64,000 nucleotides of DNA. Source: Microvirga sp. BSC39. Its GTDB lineage: Bacteria > Pseudomonadota > Alphaproteobacteria > Rhizobiales > Beijerinckiaceae. The notes below the pieces were generated by a model that had not been told where the DNA came from, made no database searches, and worked only from the letters and a program-made list of their open reading frames with translations. The stretch is from contig NZ_JPUG01000078.1 of the NCBI RefSeq assembly GCF_000739015.1, positions 393,098-457,097 of the forward strand, read 5' to 3'. The position numbers were made by a program, and so were the translations under genes. Shown one piece after another: positions 25,716-36,940 of this stretch (positions within the stretch are counted from its first letter, which is position 1; each line of letters starts with the position of its first letter).

Positions 25716-26762
25716 CTACCCTGGAGGTGCAATCCTGTAGGCCTCGATAGCGCCCTTGCCCTTGATGAGAACAGGTCCCAAGGGAGCGGCATCGACACGC
25801 GTCCGGATACGTTCCCAGGCGATGGCGCTCAGATTGATGCCGCTGTGTCTGCCGTGTCCGGCGAGCCGCGCGGCGACATTCACTGTGTCCCCCCAGATAT
25901 CGAAGCTGAATTTCTGCCGCCCGACGACGCCGGCAACGACGGGCCCAATGTGGATGCCGACGCGAACATCCCAAGGCAGAGGCAGGTCACGGGCGGATGC
26001 GATGGTCGACATCGCACATTTGACGCTTGCCATCACCGGATCCGGATTGTGCAGGAGCAGGCCGGCCGTGGCGAGAAACCCGTCGCCGACGGTTTTGATC
26101 TTCTCGAGGCCGTGCTGCGAGGCGATGTCCTCGAAGGTCGAGGCGTAGACGTGAAGGTTCGCGACGATCTCCTCCGGCGCGAGGAGATCGCAATAGGCCG
26201 TGAACCCCACGATGTCGGCGAAGAACACCACCACGTCCTCATGCCGGCGCGGCGTCACGGCCTGGAACTGCTCGAGCTCGTCCACAGCCTGCGAGGGCAG
26301 GATGGCATGGAGGAGGGCCTCGGCCCGGCGCCGCTGGCGGTCGATCTCGGCCAGATAGTTGAGCTCTTGGTCATGCAGCCTCTTCTTGTCGAGGCACGCT
26401 CCCACGCGCGCTCGCAGCAGCGCCGGGTTGAAGGGCTTGGGCAGGTAGTCCTCGGCTCCGAGCTCGATGCAGCGCACCACGCTCTCGAACTCCGACAGGG
26501 CGGAGATCATCAGGACCGGAATGTCCCGCGTGGACGGATTCGTCTTGAGGTGCCTCAGGACCTCGTAGCCGTTGATCTCGGGCATCATGATGTCGAGAAG
26601 AACGAGGTCGAAGCGCTCCCGGGCAATGCGGTCGAGCGCCTCGCGCCCGTTCTCGGCCGTCGTCAGGTCGGTCCAGCCCTCCCGCTGCAGCCTGCGCGTC
26701 AGCGTGTACCGGTTGTCCTCGTTGTCATCCACCACGAGGATGCGCACCCCGGCATCGGTCAT
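25716..26762 (-). CDS. Response regulator fused to class III adenylate/guanylate cyclase
   Basis: 348 residues. A receiver domain at about 6-125 has the acidic pair VDDNED and the phospho-Asp in LLDIMMPEINGY. A short linker helix precedes a cyclase domain at about 165-340. The metal-binding Asp residues lie in FFADIVGFT and KTVGDGF, and the FDIWGDTVNVAARL segment carries the transition-state Asn/Arg. All catalytic residues appear present. It is the last gene of the four-gene signalling operon and overlaps the single-domain regulator by 4 bases. It probably makes cAMP when phosphorylated by the upstream kinase; the nucleotide (cAMP or cGMP) cannot be read with certainty. Confidence 0.92.
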   Translation of the reverse strand: MTDAGVRILVVDDNEDNRYTLTRRLQREGWTDLTTAENGREALDRIARERFDLVLLDIMMPEINGYEVLRHLKTNPSTRDIPVLMISALSEFESVVRCIELGAEDYLPKPFNPALLRARVGACLDKKRLHDQELNYLAEIDRQRRRAEALLHAILPSQAVDELEQFQAVTPRRHEDVVVFFADIVGFTAYCDLLAPEEIVANLHVYASTFEDIASQHGLEKIKTVGDGFLATAGLLLHNPDPVMASVKCAMSTIASARDLPLPWDVRVGIHIGPVVAGVVGRQKFSFDIWGDTVNVAARLAGHGRHSGINLSAIAWERIRTRVDAAPLGPVLIKGKGAIEAYRIAPPG

Positions 26763-27136
26763 GGCAGGCCCCGCTTCCGGACGAGGGCATCGATCTTCCC
26801 GAGCAGCCTTTCGAAAACAACCGGCTTGGTATCGTAATCGTCGCAGCCGGCATCCAGCGCCTTGTCCCGGTCTCCCGGCATCGTGTGTGCGGACAGTGCG
26901 AGAATGGGGATATCCTTCGTGTCTGGCAAGTGCTTCAACTGGCGCGTTGCCGCCCAGCCATCGAGAGCGGGAAGGCCGAGATCCATCAGGATGAGATCCG
27001 GTCTCTCGCGGATGGCCATATCGATACCCTGCGCGCCATCCGAGGCAATGCTGACTTCGAAGCCGTGCCGCGTGAGACGCTGTGTCAGCATGTAGATATT
27101 GTCCTCATTGTCCTCGATGTAGAGAATTCTGGTCAC
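26759..27136 (-). CDS. Single-domain response regulator (CheY-like)
   Basis: 125 residues, one receiver domain only: ILYIEDNEDNIYMLTQRL, the phospho-Asp in LILMDLGLPALDGWAA, and the conserved Lys in DYDTKPV. The start is a GTG at 27136, with AGGAG upstream. It overlaps the kinase stop (GTGA); the 13 codons further upstream in frame lie inside the kinase gene. It could be a phosphate shuttle or sink between the hybrid kinase and the cyclase. Confidence 0.85.
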   Translation of the reverse strand: MTRILYIEDNEDNIYMLTQRLTRHGFEVSIASDGAQGIDMAIRERPDLILMDLGLPALDGWAATRQLKHLPDTKDIPILALSAHTMPGDRDKALDAGCDDYDTKPVVFERLLGKIDALVRKRGLP

Positions 27137-30100
27137 ATTCGCTCCTGGTGCTCCAGTCGGCCGAGCCGCAGACAATCCGCGATGACGTCCCGCAAAGTGG
27201 CGAGAACCTCATCCCGGTCGCCCAGCTTTTTGCGCAGGATTCTTCGAATGCCCCCACTCAGGCGCCGCTGGGCCTCCTCGTCCACGTCGGCAGCCGTCAG
27301 CACGATGAGAGGAATATGCCGCGCCTCCTCGTTGCGGTGGATCTCGTCGACGAATTCGAATCCGTCCATCTCCGGCATGATCAGGTCGAGGAGGATGATA
27401 TCGGGCTTGACGAGCGGAAGTCGCTCCAGGGCAACCCGCCCGTTCTCGGCCTCGGCCACTTCCCATCCGCCCTCGCGCAAGATCCGGGCAAGCCAACCCC
27501 GCGTGTGTGCGTCATCCTCCACGATCAGAACCCGAGAATTCGCTTGATCCGTTCGGCAGGTAGCGAGCGCCTTCAGGAGGAACTCGCGATTGACCGGCTT
27601 CGTCAGATAGGCGGCGGCCCCAAGGGCATATGCCTGGTTCTCCTCGTCGACGATGGTGACCATGATGACTGGAACATCCTGAAGTTCCGGATCGCGCTTC
27701 AACTGCTGGAGGGTGCTCCAGCCGTCGAGGCCCGGCATCAGGACATCCAGGGTAATCACCGAAGGCTGCATCTCTCGGGCGATCTCGACGCCTTGCTGGC
27801 CGCTCTCCGCCGTCGCCACTTCGAAGCCCTCACGCATCAGGATCTGGCGCAGGATCTCCCGCGATGTGGCCTCGTCATCGATGATCAGGGCGCGTTTCCC
27901 TCGTCCGAGAGGTTGCGAGATCACCGCGGTGCTTCCTGTGCCGGGGCGTACTCTGGGAGGGCCTAACACCCCGCCCGCCGGCAGGGAAACCGTAAAGGTG
28001 CTGCCGACACCCACAACGCTTTGCACGGTGATGTCTCCGCCCATGACACGGCAAAGCCGCCGACTGATGGCAAGGCCGAGCCCGGTTCCTCCGAACTTGC
28101 GTGTCGTCGTGCTGTCCGCTTGGCTGAACTCCTGGAACAGCTTGTCGCGCTGCTCCCCTGTCATGCCGATGCCTGTGTCGTGAACCGCGATGGTGATCAT
28201 GTCTCCCCCTCGGTTCATGGTTCGGGAGGCCTTTATCGTGACGGTTCCCTCTCTCGTGAACTTGCAGGCATTGCTCAGCAGATTGAGCAAAACCTGTCGC
28301 AGGCGCACAGGATCAGTCTGCATCCTGCCGATATCCGGCGCGATCTCGACCTTGAGTTGGTTGCTGTTCCTTCTCGAAAGCGCCTCAGCCGTCATGGCCG
28401 ATTCCGTGATCAGGGCATGAAGATCGATCTCTTCCGGGTGGAGCTCCAGCTTGCCCGCCTCGATCTTGGCAAGGTCGAGGATCTCATTGATCAGCGCCAG
28501 GAGATGCGTGCCCGCATGGCGAATCCTGTCCAGCGGCTCCACCAGCGGCTCATCTCCTGTCTCCTCGGCCTCGTCCTTGAGCATCTCCGTGATGCCGATG
28601 ATGGCGTTCAGCGGCGTCCTCAACTCATGACTCATGTTCGTGAGAAACTGACTCTTCGCCCGCGTCGCTGCCATGGCCTCGTCGCGGGCAAGCTCAAGCT
28701 GCGCAGCATGGTGCTTGATTTCAGTGATGTCGGTGTAGACCGCGACGGTCCCGCCTCCTGCGATCCTGCGCTCGCAGACCTGGATCCATCGATTGCCATC
28801 GCGGTGCTGGATCTCGGCTGCGACCGGGTTTCTGTGCCGCGCCAGCCTCTCGGCGACCCAGGTATCGACCCGTCCCTTCGCTTCCAGGATAAGGCCTCGC
28901 TCCGCCGCGCGTCGGATCACCGTCTCAAAAGGCGTTCCGGGCTCCATGGGAACGTCGGATCCAGGATAAAGAAGCTCCTCGTAGCGGCTGTTGCACAGGA
29001 TGAGGCGATCCTCGGCATCGTAGAGAGCAAAGCCCTCGTTGATGCTCTCGATGGCATCGATCAGCCGCTGCCGGGCGTCGGCGACCTCGCGCAGGTTCTT
29101 CTCTTCGACTTCGATTGCCGTGTCGCGGAAGACAGCGAGAGCCTGTGCCATCTGGCCGATCTCATCTCTTCCGTCCCTTGGCAAAGGTGCGCGAAGATTG
29201 CCTCCGGCGATTGCCAGCATGCTGTTGCTCAGGTTCTGCAACCGCGCAATGAGATTGCGATCCACATAGAGCCAGACGATGAGCAGCGAACTCAGAAGGC
29301 TGAGGGACACGACGCTCAACAGAATGTTCCTGCCGATGCGCTGAGCCGTCAAAGCCTCGTCGCTTGCGGCGCGAATGTCGCCGCGAGCCGTGGCCACAAG
29401 GCCATCGACTGCTTTCGTCAGTTCTGCGGAAAGACCGGCATTCTCTGCAAGAAGCCGTTCGGCATCCTCGACAAGGATGAGCTCGGTCCTGCGCGCGGAC
29501 AGGATGCTATCCTGCCCGTCAGTCAAACGGGCGAAGTCTGAGATACGCTGATCGAAACGGGACCGCAGGCGGGGATCCGCCAGCTCGGAAGCAATCTGGC
29601 GCAAGGCCGACAGAGAGCGATTGAGAGGGAAATTCATGACCGGGATGTCGGCGGGCTTCTCGGCGAGGGAGGCCTTGAGCAAGCCGTCGCTGATCGAGGC
29701 GAACTCGAGTTGTGCCTTCTGCATCAGAAGATTTTCGGCAATCTCCTGTACAATCACCGAAGGAGGTTGCGGAAAGCCGGCGGTCGTCTGCTCGCCACGG
29801 TCGATGCGACGGGAGGCCGCGAACTTGGCATCCAAGACCACAAGGGCAGGGGCGACCAGGCGCTGCGCCGCGACCGTTGCATTCGACAGATGCTGGACCA
29901 GCGCATCCTTCTGCGCCGCTACGGCAAGGCGTCCTGCCACAAGACCAGCAAGCGCTGTCAGGTTGCGTCGCAATCCCGCGACAGCGGGCTCCATGGCGGC
30001 GACCGTGGCGGAGTCGACCTCGCTCCGGATCTGGGCGAGCAGAGCTTCGAGAAGCTCGACTTCCGCCGTAATGGCGGCAGATATCTCCCGGTACTGTGCC

Positions 30101-30330
30101 TGCGAGCGGGCTGTAAGAAGCGTTGGCGCTGCAGCAACGGTGCGTTCGGCTTGCCGCGAAAGATCGAGGGCCGCCAGAGCGGAGGGCACGCGCTGCTCCG
30201 TGATCTGCTCGATCACATGGGCCATTTGGCGGAAAGCATAGGTTCCGGTGGCCGCAGCCAGCACCGCAAAGGCGCTTATGCCGAGAAAAGCAAGAAGCAA
30301 GCGCCAGCGGACACTCAGGTGGAAGGGCAT
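27133..30330 (-). CDS. Membrane hybrid histidine kinase with two receiver domains
   Basis: 1065 residues. Membrane helices at about 9-31 and 335-356 enclose a large helical periplasmic sensor (32-334). Then come HAMP (about 357-410), PAS with a PAS-7-like layout (about 420-540), HisKA with H568 in NMSHELRTPLN, an ATPase domain (about 675-785; FGGTGLGLAI) and two receivers with phospho-Asp 862 and 982. Both receivers retain their acidic pairs (IIDDE, IVEDD). It lies directly downstream of a gene for a periplasmic binding protein, a likely ligand-loaded partner for the periplasmic domain. Output probably goes to the single-domain regulator and cyclase. Confidence 0.93.
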   Translation of the reverse strand: MPFHLSVRWRLLLAFLGISAFAVLAAATGTYAFRQMAHVIEQITEQRVPSALAALDLSRQAERTVAAAPTLLTARSQAQYREISAAITAEVELLEALLAQIRSEVDSATVAAMEPAVAGLRRNLTALAGLVAGRLAVAAQKDALVQHLSNATVAAQRLVAPALVVLDAKFAASRRIDRGEQTTAGFPQPPSVIVQEIAENLLMQKAQLEFASISDGLLKASLAEKPADIPVMNFPLNRSLSALRQIASELADPRLRSRFDQRISDFARLTDGQDSILSARRTELILVEDAERLLAENAGLSAELTKAVDGLVATARGDIRAASDEALTAQRIGRNILLSVVSLSLLSSLLIVWLYVDRNLIARLQNLSNSMLAIAGGNLRAPLPRDGRDEIGQMAQALAVFRDTAIEVEEKNLREVADARQRLIDAIESINEGFALYDAEDRLILCNSRYEELLYPGSDVPMEPGTPFETVIRRAAERGLILEAKGRVDTWVAERLARHRNPVAAEIQHRDGNRWIQVCERRIAGGGTVAVYTDITEIKHHAAQLELARDEAMAATRAKSQFLTNMSHELRTPLNAIIGITEMLKDEAEETGDEPLVEPLDRIRHAGTHLLALINEILDLAKIEAGKLELHPEEIDLHALITESAMTAEALSRRNSNQLKVEIAPDIGRMQTDPVRLRQVLLNLLSNACKFTREGTVTIKASRTMNRGGDMITIAVHDTGIGMTGEQRDKLFQEFSQADSTTTRKFGGTGLGLAISRRLCRVMGGDITVQSVVGVGSTFTVSLPAGGVLGPPRVRPGTGSTAVISQPLGRGKRALIIDDEATSREILRQILMREGFEVATAESGQQGVEIAREMQPSVITLDVLMPGLDGWSTLQQLKRDPELQDVPVIMVTIVDEENQAYALGAAAYLTKPVNREFLLKALATCRTDQANSRVLIVEDDAHTRGWLARILREGGWEVAEAENGRVALERLPLVKPDIILLDLIMPEMDGFEFVDEIHRNEEARHIPLIVLTAADVDEEAQRRLSGGIRRILRKKLGDRDEVLATLRDVIADCLRLGRLEHQERM

Positions 30331-30354
30331 GCTGACAGGGGCAGAGCCCCTTCC

Positions 30355-31458
30355 TCATTCCAGGGGCACATAGTGACCGCTCCGCCAGATGAACCATTCG
30401 AAGCCGGGTTGCCGCACGTCGCCCTTGGCATCGAAGCTGATCCGCCCGAGAATGGTTTCGAACTCGTTCGAACGAAGGGCGCTTATCACGGCTTGGGACT
30501 CGATAGAGCCCGCCTTCGCGACTGCCTGAGCCCAGGCCTGAACGGCGCCGTAGCTATAGAGGGTGTAGCCTTCGGGCTCGAAACCCTTTTGCCGAAAGCG
30601 CTCGACGAGGGAGGCCGCACCGGGAGTTCGGCGCGGGTCGCGGAACGAGGTGAAGACCGTCCCTTCGCCGGCCTCACCTGTCACCTGGATGAAGGCCTCG
30701 CTCGCGATGCTGTCGCCGGACACCAGTTGAAGATTGTACCCCTGCTCGCGTGCATTGCGGATCAGGATGGCTGCTTCCCGGTAATATCCGGCGAAATAGG
30801 CAACGTGAATTCCGGCAGCCTGCAACTTCGCAACGAGGGACGAGAAGTCGCTCAGGCCGGGATCAAGTTCGTCATAGAGCGTCTCGACGCCGCCATTGTT
30901 GCGGAGGTGACGTTGAGTTTCCTCGGTCAGCCCTTTGCCATAGATCGAGCCATCGCTCAGAATGGCGATCCTGATGTCCTGCCCTTGCGCTGCGAGATAG
31001 GCTCCCGCTATCGCGCCCTGCTGGTCGTCCCTCCCGCAAATGCGAAAGACGTTGGAGCGGCCCTCTTCCGTCAGTCGTGGGCTGGTTGAGGCCGGCGTCA
31101 TCTGGATAATCCCGGCTCTTTCATAGATGCCGGCTGCCGGGATGGAAGCGCCCGAACATTGGTGCCCGACGACGAAGGATACCTTTTCGGCTACAAGCTT
31201 GTGAGCCGCCGCAGTCGCCTGGCCGCTGTCGCAGGCGTCGTCGACGGAGATGAGCCTCAGCTTCTGGCCGAGCACGCCGCCGGCGGCGTTGATGTCTCCG
31301 ATGGCCAGCTCCACGCCCTGTTGCTGCTGCTCGCCCTGGTACGCATTGGGACCGGTAAGGGCTCCTGCCATGCCGATCAGGATCTCAGCACCAGCCGAAC
31401 TGGCCTTCACCATCGCAAAGGCGATGGCCGCAGCGAGACTCAACAGTTTTCGTTCCAT
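30355..31458 (-). CDS. Periplasmic LivK-type binding protein linked to a sensor kinase
   Basis: 367 residues. The signal peptide is MERKLLSLAAAIAFAMVKAS, cleaved near AGA-EILIG. The mature protein starts ILIGMAGALTGPNAYQGEQQQQG and shows VGHQCSGASIPAAGIYERAGI, typical of type I binding proteins. GGGAGG lies 6 bases before the ATG at 31458; the frame upstream to 31587 lacks such a site. There is no permease or ATPase nearby, and the next gene, 24 bases on, is the hybrid kinase. I infer a sensory rather than a transport role. Confidence 0.88.
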   Translation of the reverse strand: MERKLLSLAAAIAFAMVKASSAGAEILIGMAGALTGPNAYQGEQQQQGVELAIGDINAAGGVLGQKLRLISVDDACDSGQATAAAHKLVAEKVSFVVGHQCSGASIPAAGIYERAGIIQMTPASTSPRLTEEGRSNVFRICGRDDQQGAIAGAYLAAQGQDIRIAILSDGSIYGKGLTEETQRHLRNNGGVETLYDELDPGLSDFSSLVAKLQAAGIHVAYFAGYYREAAILIRNAREQGYNLQLVSGDSIASEAFIQVTGEAGEGTVFTSFRDPRRTPGAASLVERFRQKGFEPEGYTLYSYGAVQAWAQAVAKAGSIESQAVISALRSNEFETILGRISFDAKGDVRQPGFEWFIWRSGHYVPLE

Positions 31459-31799
31459 GGCGAGCCTCCCGCCACTGAGCTGCATCAACGTCTTCGGAGC
31501 GCCTGCCCGCCGCAGAACATCGATCTCGCTATAACGGACCAGATTTGCCTTGGCTGAACGTTCGCAGCAGATCAGGCCCTGCTGCAAGACAAAACAAGTC
31601 TTCCGCTGCGAGTGATCGCTGGCGCTCCAGCCTGCATCTTAATCGATACGGTAGCTGGGGTCGATTCATGAATAATCGCGATGCTGCCCTCAGGGGGGCT
31701 ATAAGGGAATACGCCACAAGAGGTGCAGCAGGGTCCATCAGAGCCGACCATCTGTTGACATTGTTACAGTCGACGTTGATGGATGGAGGAAAGTCACCC
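31459..31799. other. Divergent promoter region between the signalling operon and the polyol dehydrogenase
   Basis: About 340 bases with no convincing gene. A TTGACA hexamer at 31755-31760 is a possible -35 element for the plus strand, but the -10 position is poor. A Shine-Dalgarno GGAGG at 31785-31789 serves the leader ORF at 31800. Confidence 0.5.
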
Positions 31800-31844
31800 A
31801 TGAAGTTACATCTCTGCCGAGACCAGCAAAAGCCAACATCATGA
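31800..31844 (+). CDS. 14-codon leader ORF coupled to the polyol dehydrogenase
   Basis: ATG with GGAGG about 10 bases upstream encodes MKLHLCRDQQKPTS and ends in a TGA that overlaps the dehydrogenase ATG (ATGA). The dehydrogenase itself has no good ribosome binding site, so its translation may depend on ribosomes finishing this leader. The peptide resembles no known attenuator. It could also be a chance reading frame. Confidence 0.4.
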   Translation: MKLHLCRDQQKPTS

Positions 31845-33322
31845 GTCGGATCCTGAACCTGAACCATCTCGCGAGCTTAGAGCCTGCCATAGCTCGGCCG
31901 AATTACCGTCGTGCAGAGCTCCGGGCCGGAATCCTCCACATCGGCATCGGAAACTTCCACCGCGCCCATCAGGCGGTGTATTTGGATGACCTGTTCAATG
32001 CAGGCAAGGATCGTGACTGGGCGCTGATCGGCGCAGGCATCCGCTCAAGTGATAAGGCGATGCGACAAGCGCTCGAGTCTCAGGATTGGCTCACCACCGT
32101 GGTGGAACTCGAGCCCGGAGCCAATCATGCTCGGGTCACTGGTGCGATGGTCGATTTCGTCCCCATTGGAGAGGATGGTCGCGCGATCATCCAAGCCCTC
32201 GACGATCCGGCATTGCGCATCGTCTCGCTCACCATCACGGAGGGAGGATACTGCATCGATCCGGGCACAGGAGCTTTCAATCCCGAGCACCCGGATATCG
32301 TGCATGATGCTGCCCACCTGCAGACGCCTAAGAGCGTCTTCGGAGTGATCTTGGAAGCCCTGAAGCGCCGCCGGGATGAAGGTCTCGCGCCCTTCACGAT
32401 CATGTCGTGCGACAACATTCCTCACAACGGGAATGTCGCGAGGGAGGCCGTTGCTGGCCTTGCGGACCTGATCGACCCGTCTCTCGCAGCTTATGTGCGC
32501 GAGCAGGTGGCCTTTCCCAGCAGCATGGTCGACCGGATCACGCCGGCAACCACGGACAGGGAGCGCACCGCACTGGTCGAGCGCTTCGGCGTGCAGGACA
32601 ACTGGCCCGTTTTCTGCGAGCCGTTTCGTCAGTGGGTGCTGGAGGATCACTTCCCCTCCGGTCGTCCGGCACTGGAGGAAGTCGGCGTTACCTTCACGCC
32701 CCATGTAGCGGCCTTCGAATTGATGAAGCTGCGCCTTCTCAATGGCGGACATGCGGCCATCGCCTATCCGGCCGCTCTTCTGGGCATTCACTTCGTCCAT
32801 GAGGCCATGGAGGATCCGCTGGTGCGCGGCTTCCTCGACAAGCTTGAGACGGAGGAGATCATTCCCTGCGTGCCGCCTGTCCCTGGGGTCGATCTCCAGG
32901 ACTACTACCGGCTGATCGCCCGCCGCTTCAGCAATCCCGATGTCGGGGACACGATTCCGCGTCTTGCTCAGGACGGCTCCAACCGGCAGCCTAAGTTCAT
33001 CCTGCCCTCGACCCGTGACCGGCTGAAGGCCGGCGGCGATGTCGCCGGGCTGGCCCTCGTGTCGGCCCTGTGGTGCCGCTACTGCGCGGGCCATGACGAT
33101 CAGGGCCGGCCCTTTGCCCTCGACGACACGAATGCTGGCCGCCTGCAACCGGCCGCCTTGGCTGCACGGGAGGACGCCTCCTCGTTCCTGAACCTGACGG
33201 ACATTTTCGGCGACCTCTCCAGGAACCCGGTCTTCCGCTCCCGGTTCGAGGTGGCGCTGAGCAGGCTCTGGCGCGAGGGCACCCGCGCAACCCTGCAGGC
33301 CTATCTCGGCGGGGGGCTCTGA
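31841..33322 (+). CDS. Mannitol dehydrogenase family oxidoreductase (polyol or fructuronate/mannonate dehydrogenase)
   Basis: 493 residues of the long-chain polyol dehydrogenase family. The NAD site is ILHIGIGNFHRAHQAVYLD, the NIPHNG segment is present, and the catalytic K-x4-N-x2-H pattern appears in KLRLLNGGHAAIAYPA. Family members oxidise mannitol, arabinitol or D-mannonate, or reduce fructuronate; length and motifs do not separate these. No sugar-alcohol transporter or kinase gene is adjacent. Given the altronate dehydratase elsewhere in the window, a hexuronate role is possible. Confidence 0.88.
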   Translation: MSRILNLNHLASLEPAIARPNYRRAELRAGILHIGIGNFHRAHQAVYLDDLFNAGKDRDWALIGAGIRSSDKAMRQALESQDWLTTVVELEPGANHARVTGAMVDFVPIGEDGRAIIQALDDPALRIVSLTITEGGYCIDPGTGAFNPEHPDIVHDAAHLQTPKSVFGVILEALKRRRDEGLAPFTIMSCDNIPHNGNVAREAVAGLADLIDPSLAAYVREQVAFPSSMVDRITPATTDRERTALVERFGVQDNWPVFCEPFRQWVLEDHFPSGRPALEEVGVTFTPHVAAFELMKLRLLNGGHAAIAYPAALLGIHFVHEAMEDPLVRGFLDKLETEEIIPCVPPVPGVDLQDYYRLIARRFSNPDVGDTIPRLAQDGSNRQPKFILPSTRDRLKAGGDVAGLALVSALWCRYCAGHDDQGRPFALDDTNAGRLQPAALAAREDASSFLNLTDIFGDLSRNPVFRSRFEVALSRLWREGTRATLQAYLGGGL

Positions 33323-33390
33323 TACATCGGGAGCAACCTGCTTCCAATGGATCAGGAAACTCCTACCAGACGTCTTTCAGTCCGCGCGCC

Positions 33391-35433
<2,043 letters not shown>

Positions 35434-35840
35434 CCCGGCTCGCCAATGCGCCGCAACAGGGCCCTTGTTCCCTCAGTGGCTCTTTAGGTCCACTGAACAT
35501 GAGATAACGGTCAAGACGCCAGCTTGTTTCAGAAGCGCTCAAAGTTCATGAGGCTTCTGGAGTGTCCAGTAAGTTGCGGCTGTTCAGGATCGATTCGGCG
35601 CTTTCATAAGCTTAGAGATGTCGCGGGCGCCACTATGATAATGATGAGAGTCGTTTGCCGCGAGCGCATTGTTCGTGATTGTCGATGAATATTAGAGAGC
35701 GGTCCTGTTCATCCTGCGTTCATCAATCTTAATAGGCAATCAGCTCCGTGATATGAGATGATTGCTTGGAAACTACTTGGAGTATAGCGCGTTGTCGGTT
35801 GCCGGGTGGTAATCCCGAAGCAATATTCAGGAGTCAGATC
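35434..35840. other. Divergent intergenic region between the protease gene and the DUF1236 gene
   Basis: About 400 bases, no gene seen. It contains the strong ECF-type promoter at 35768-35793 for the DUF1236 gene. A weaker ECF-like match in the opposite direction, at 35506-35531 (TGAAA-N17-CGTT on the minus strand), lies about 70 bases upstream of the protease start. Confidence 0.5.
35768..35793 (+). promoter_or_regulatory. ECF-type promoter GGAAA-N17-CGTT upstream of DUF1236 gene
   Basis: -35 GGAAA at 35768-35772 and -10 CGTT at 35790-35793 with a 17-base spacer, 47 bases before the start codon. The layout and spacing are the same as at 36364-36389 and 37737-37762 and resemble the EcfG consensus GGAAC-N16/18-CGTT. 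Confidence 0.55.
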
Positions 35841-36248
35841 ATGTCGAAGAAGATCCTTCTCACCAGCGTCGTTCTCGCTGCTCTCGCCCCTGCCGCGGCC
35901 TTTGCGCAGTCCGGCGGTGCCGCTGCAGGTGCTGCCTCGGGTGCGGTCGGCGGCGCGATCGTCGGCGGCCCTGTCGGCGCGGCCGTGGGTGGCGTTACCG
36001 GTGCCATCGTGGGCGGCATTGCCGACCAGCAGCAGCCGGAGTTCCGTCAGTACGTGACGACTCAGAGCGTGCCGTCCTATACCTACAAGGAAGAGGTGCG
36101 TGTCGGCGCGACCCTGCCGGAGTCCGGTGTGACGCTCCATGAGGTTCCGGCCCAGTACAAAGTGAAGGGCTATCGCTATACCGTCGTGAACAACACCCCG
36201 GTTCTTGTCGAGCCGGGCACCCGCAAGATCGTGCAGGTCATCCGCTAA
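35841..36248 (+). CDS. DUF1236 secreted protein
   Basis: 135 residues. The signal peptide is MSKKILLTSVVLAALAPAAA, cleaved after FA-Q. A Gly/Ala-rich glycine-zipper-like stretch (GGAIVGGPVGAAVGGVTGAIVGG, about 35-60) could insert in a membrane. The C-terminal DUF1236 part reads VGATLPESGVTLHEVP then YRYTVVNNTPVLVEPGTRKIVQVIR. AGGAG precedes the ATG at 35841. Function unknown; family members are common in rhizobia and often stress-induced. A paralogous tail occurs in the gene at 37796. Confidence 0.88.
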   Translation: MSKKILLTSVVLAALAPAAAFAQSGGAAAGAASGAVGGAIVGGPVGAAVGGVTGAIVGGIADQQQPEFRQYVTTQSVPSYTYKEEVRVGATLPESGVTLHEVPAQYKVKGYRYTVVNNTPVLVEPGTRKIVQVIR

Positions 36249-36274
36249 GTATCATCGGCTCTGGTGTTGAGTTT

Positions 36275-36299
36275 AGGGCGGCCTTCGGGCCGCCCTTTC
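36275..36299 (+). terminator. Rho-independent terminator after the DUF1236 gene
   Basis: GGGCGGCC and GGCCGCCC form an 8-bp stem (extended by an A-T pair) around TTCG, followed by TTTCATTTTG. This is a classical GC stem with a T-rich tail. Confidence 0.85.
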
Positions 36300-36363
36300 A
36301 TTTTGATTTGCCAAGGAGGCGTCCTGCTCATCACCTCGATCAAAGCCGCCTCCTCTTGAGGTT

Positions 36364-36389
36364 GGAATAAAACGACTAGCTTTCCCGTT
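36364..36389 (+). promoter_or_regulatory. ECF-type promoter GGAAT-N17-CGTT upstream of the sigma factor gene
   Basis: -35 GGAAT at 36364-36368 and -10 CGTT at 36386-36389, spacer 17, 29 bases before the sigma factor ATG. Consistent with autoregulation or with control by a general-stress EcfG sigma factor. Confidence 0.55.
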
Positions 36390-36418
36390 ATGGTTCTATC
36401 AGGTCACGCGGAGCAGGA

Positions 36419-36910
36419 ATGGCAACAGCCATAGGACAGGAACTCGTGGCGCTTCTACCGAGGCTCCGACGCTTTGCGCTGGTGCTCTGCCGCTCGCAGC
36501 CCCTTGCGGACGATCTTGTTCAAGGGGCCTGTGAACGCGCCCTTGCCAAGGCGGACAGCTGGACGCCGGGCACCCGGTTCGATGCATGGATGTTCCGAAT
36601 CCTCCGCAATCATTGGATTGATCATCTGAGAAGAATGAGAGCCGAAGGCATGATGGAAGACGTGGAGACGCAGACGCAGTTGGTTGGTGATCCTGGCGAG
36701 GAGCCTATCATGAGCAGGCTGGCCTTGGCCGAAGTTCAGCGGGCCATCGATGGCCTGCCGCAGGAGCAGCGGGAGGTGCTTGCTTTGGTGTGCGGAGAGG
36801 ATCTCACCTACCGGGAAGCTGCGGAGGTGCTGAACGTCCCCGTCGGGACGATCATGAGCCGTCTGGCCCGGGCCAGGAAGCGACTGGTCGAAGTAACGGC
36901 GGCTGCCTGA
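36419..36910 (+). CDS. ECF-family RNA polymerase sigma factor
   Basis: 163 residues with sigma region 2 (LADDLVQGACERALAKADSW, then DAWMFRILRNHWIDHLRR) and region 4 (LPQEQREVLALVCGEDLTYREAAEVLNVPVGTIMSRLARARKRL). No C-terminal extension. It directs polymerase to stress promoters, probably including the three GGAA-N17-CGTT sites here. GGAG lies before the ATG. The anti-sigma gene follows after 30 bases. Confidence 0.92.
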   Translation: MATAIGQELVALLPRLRRFALVLCRSQPLADDLVQGACERALAKADSWTPGTRFDAWMFRILRNHWIDHLRRMRAEGMMEDVETQTQLVGDPGEEPIMSRLALAEVQRAIDGLPQEQREVLALVCGEDLTYREAAEVLNVPVGTIMSRLARARKRLVEVTAAA

Positions 36911-36940
36911 GGGCACATAAGATGAGAGTGGAGTAGAAAG

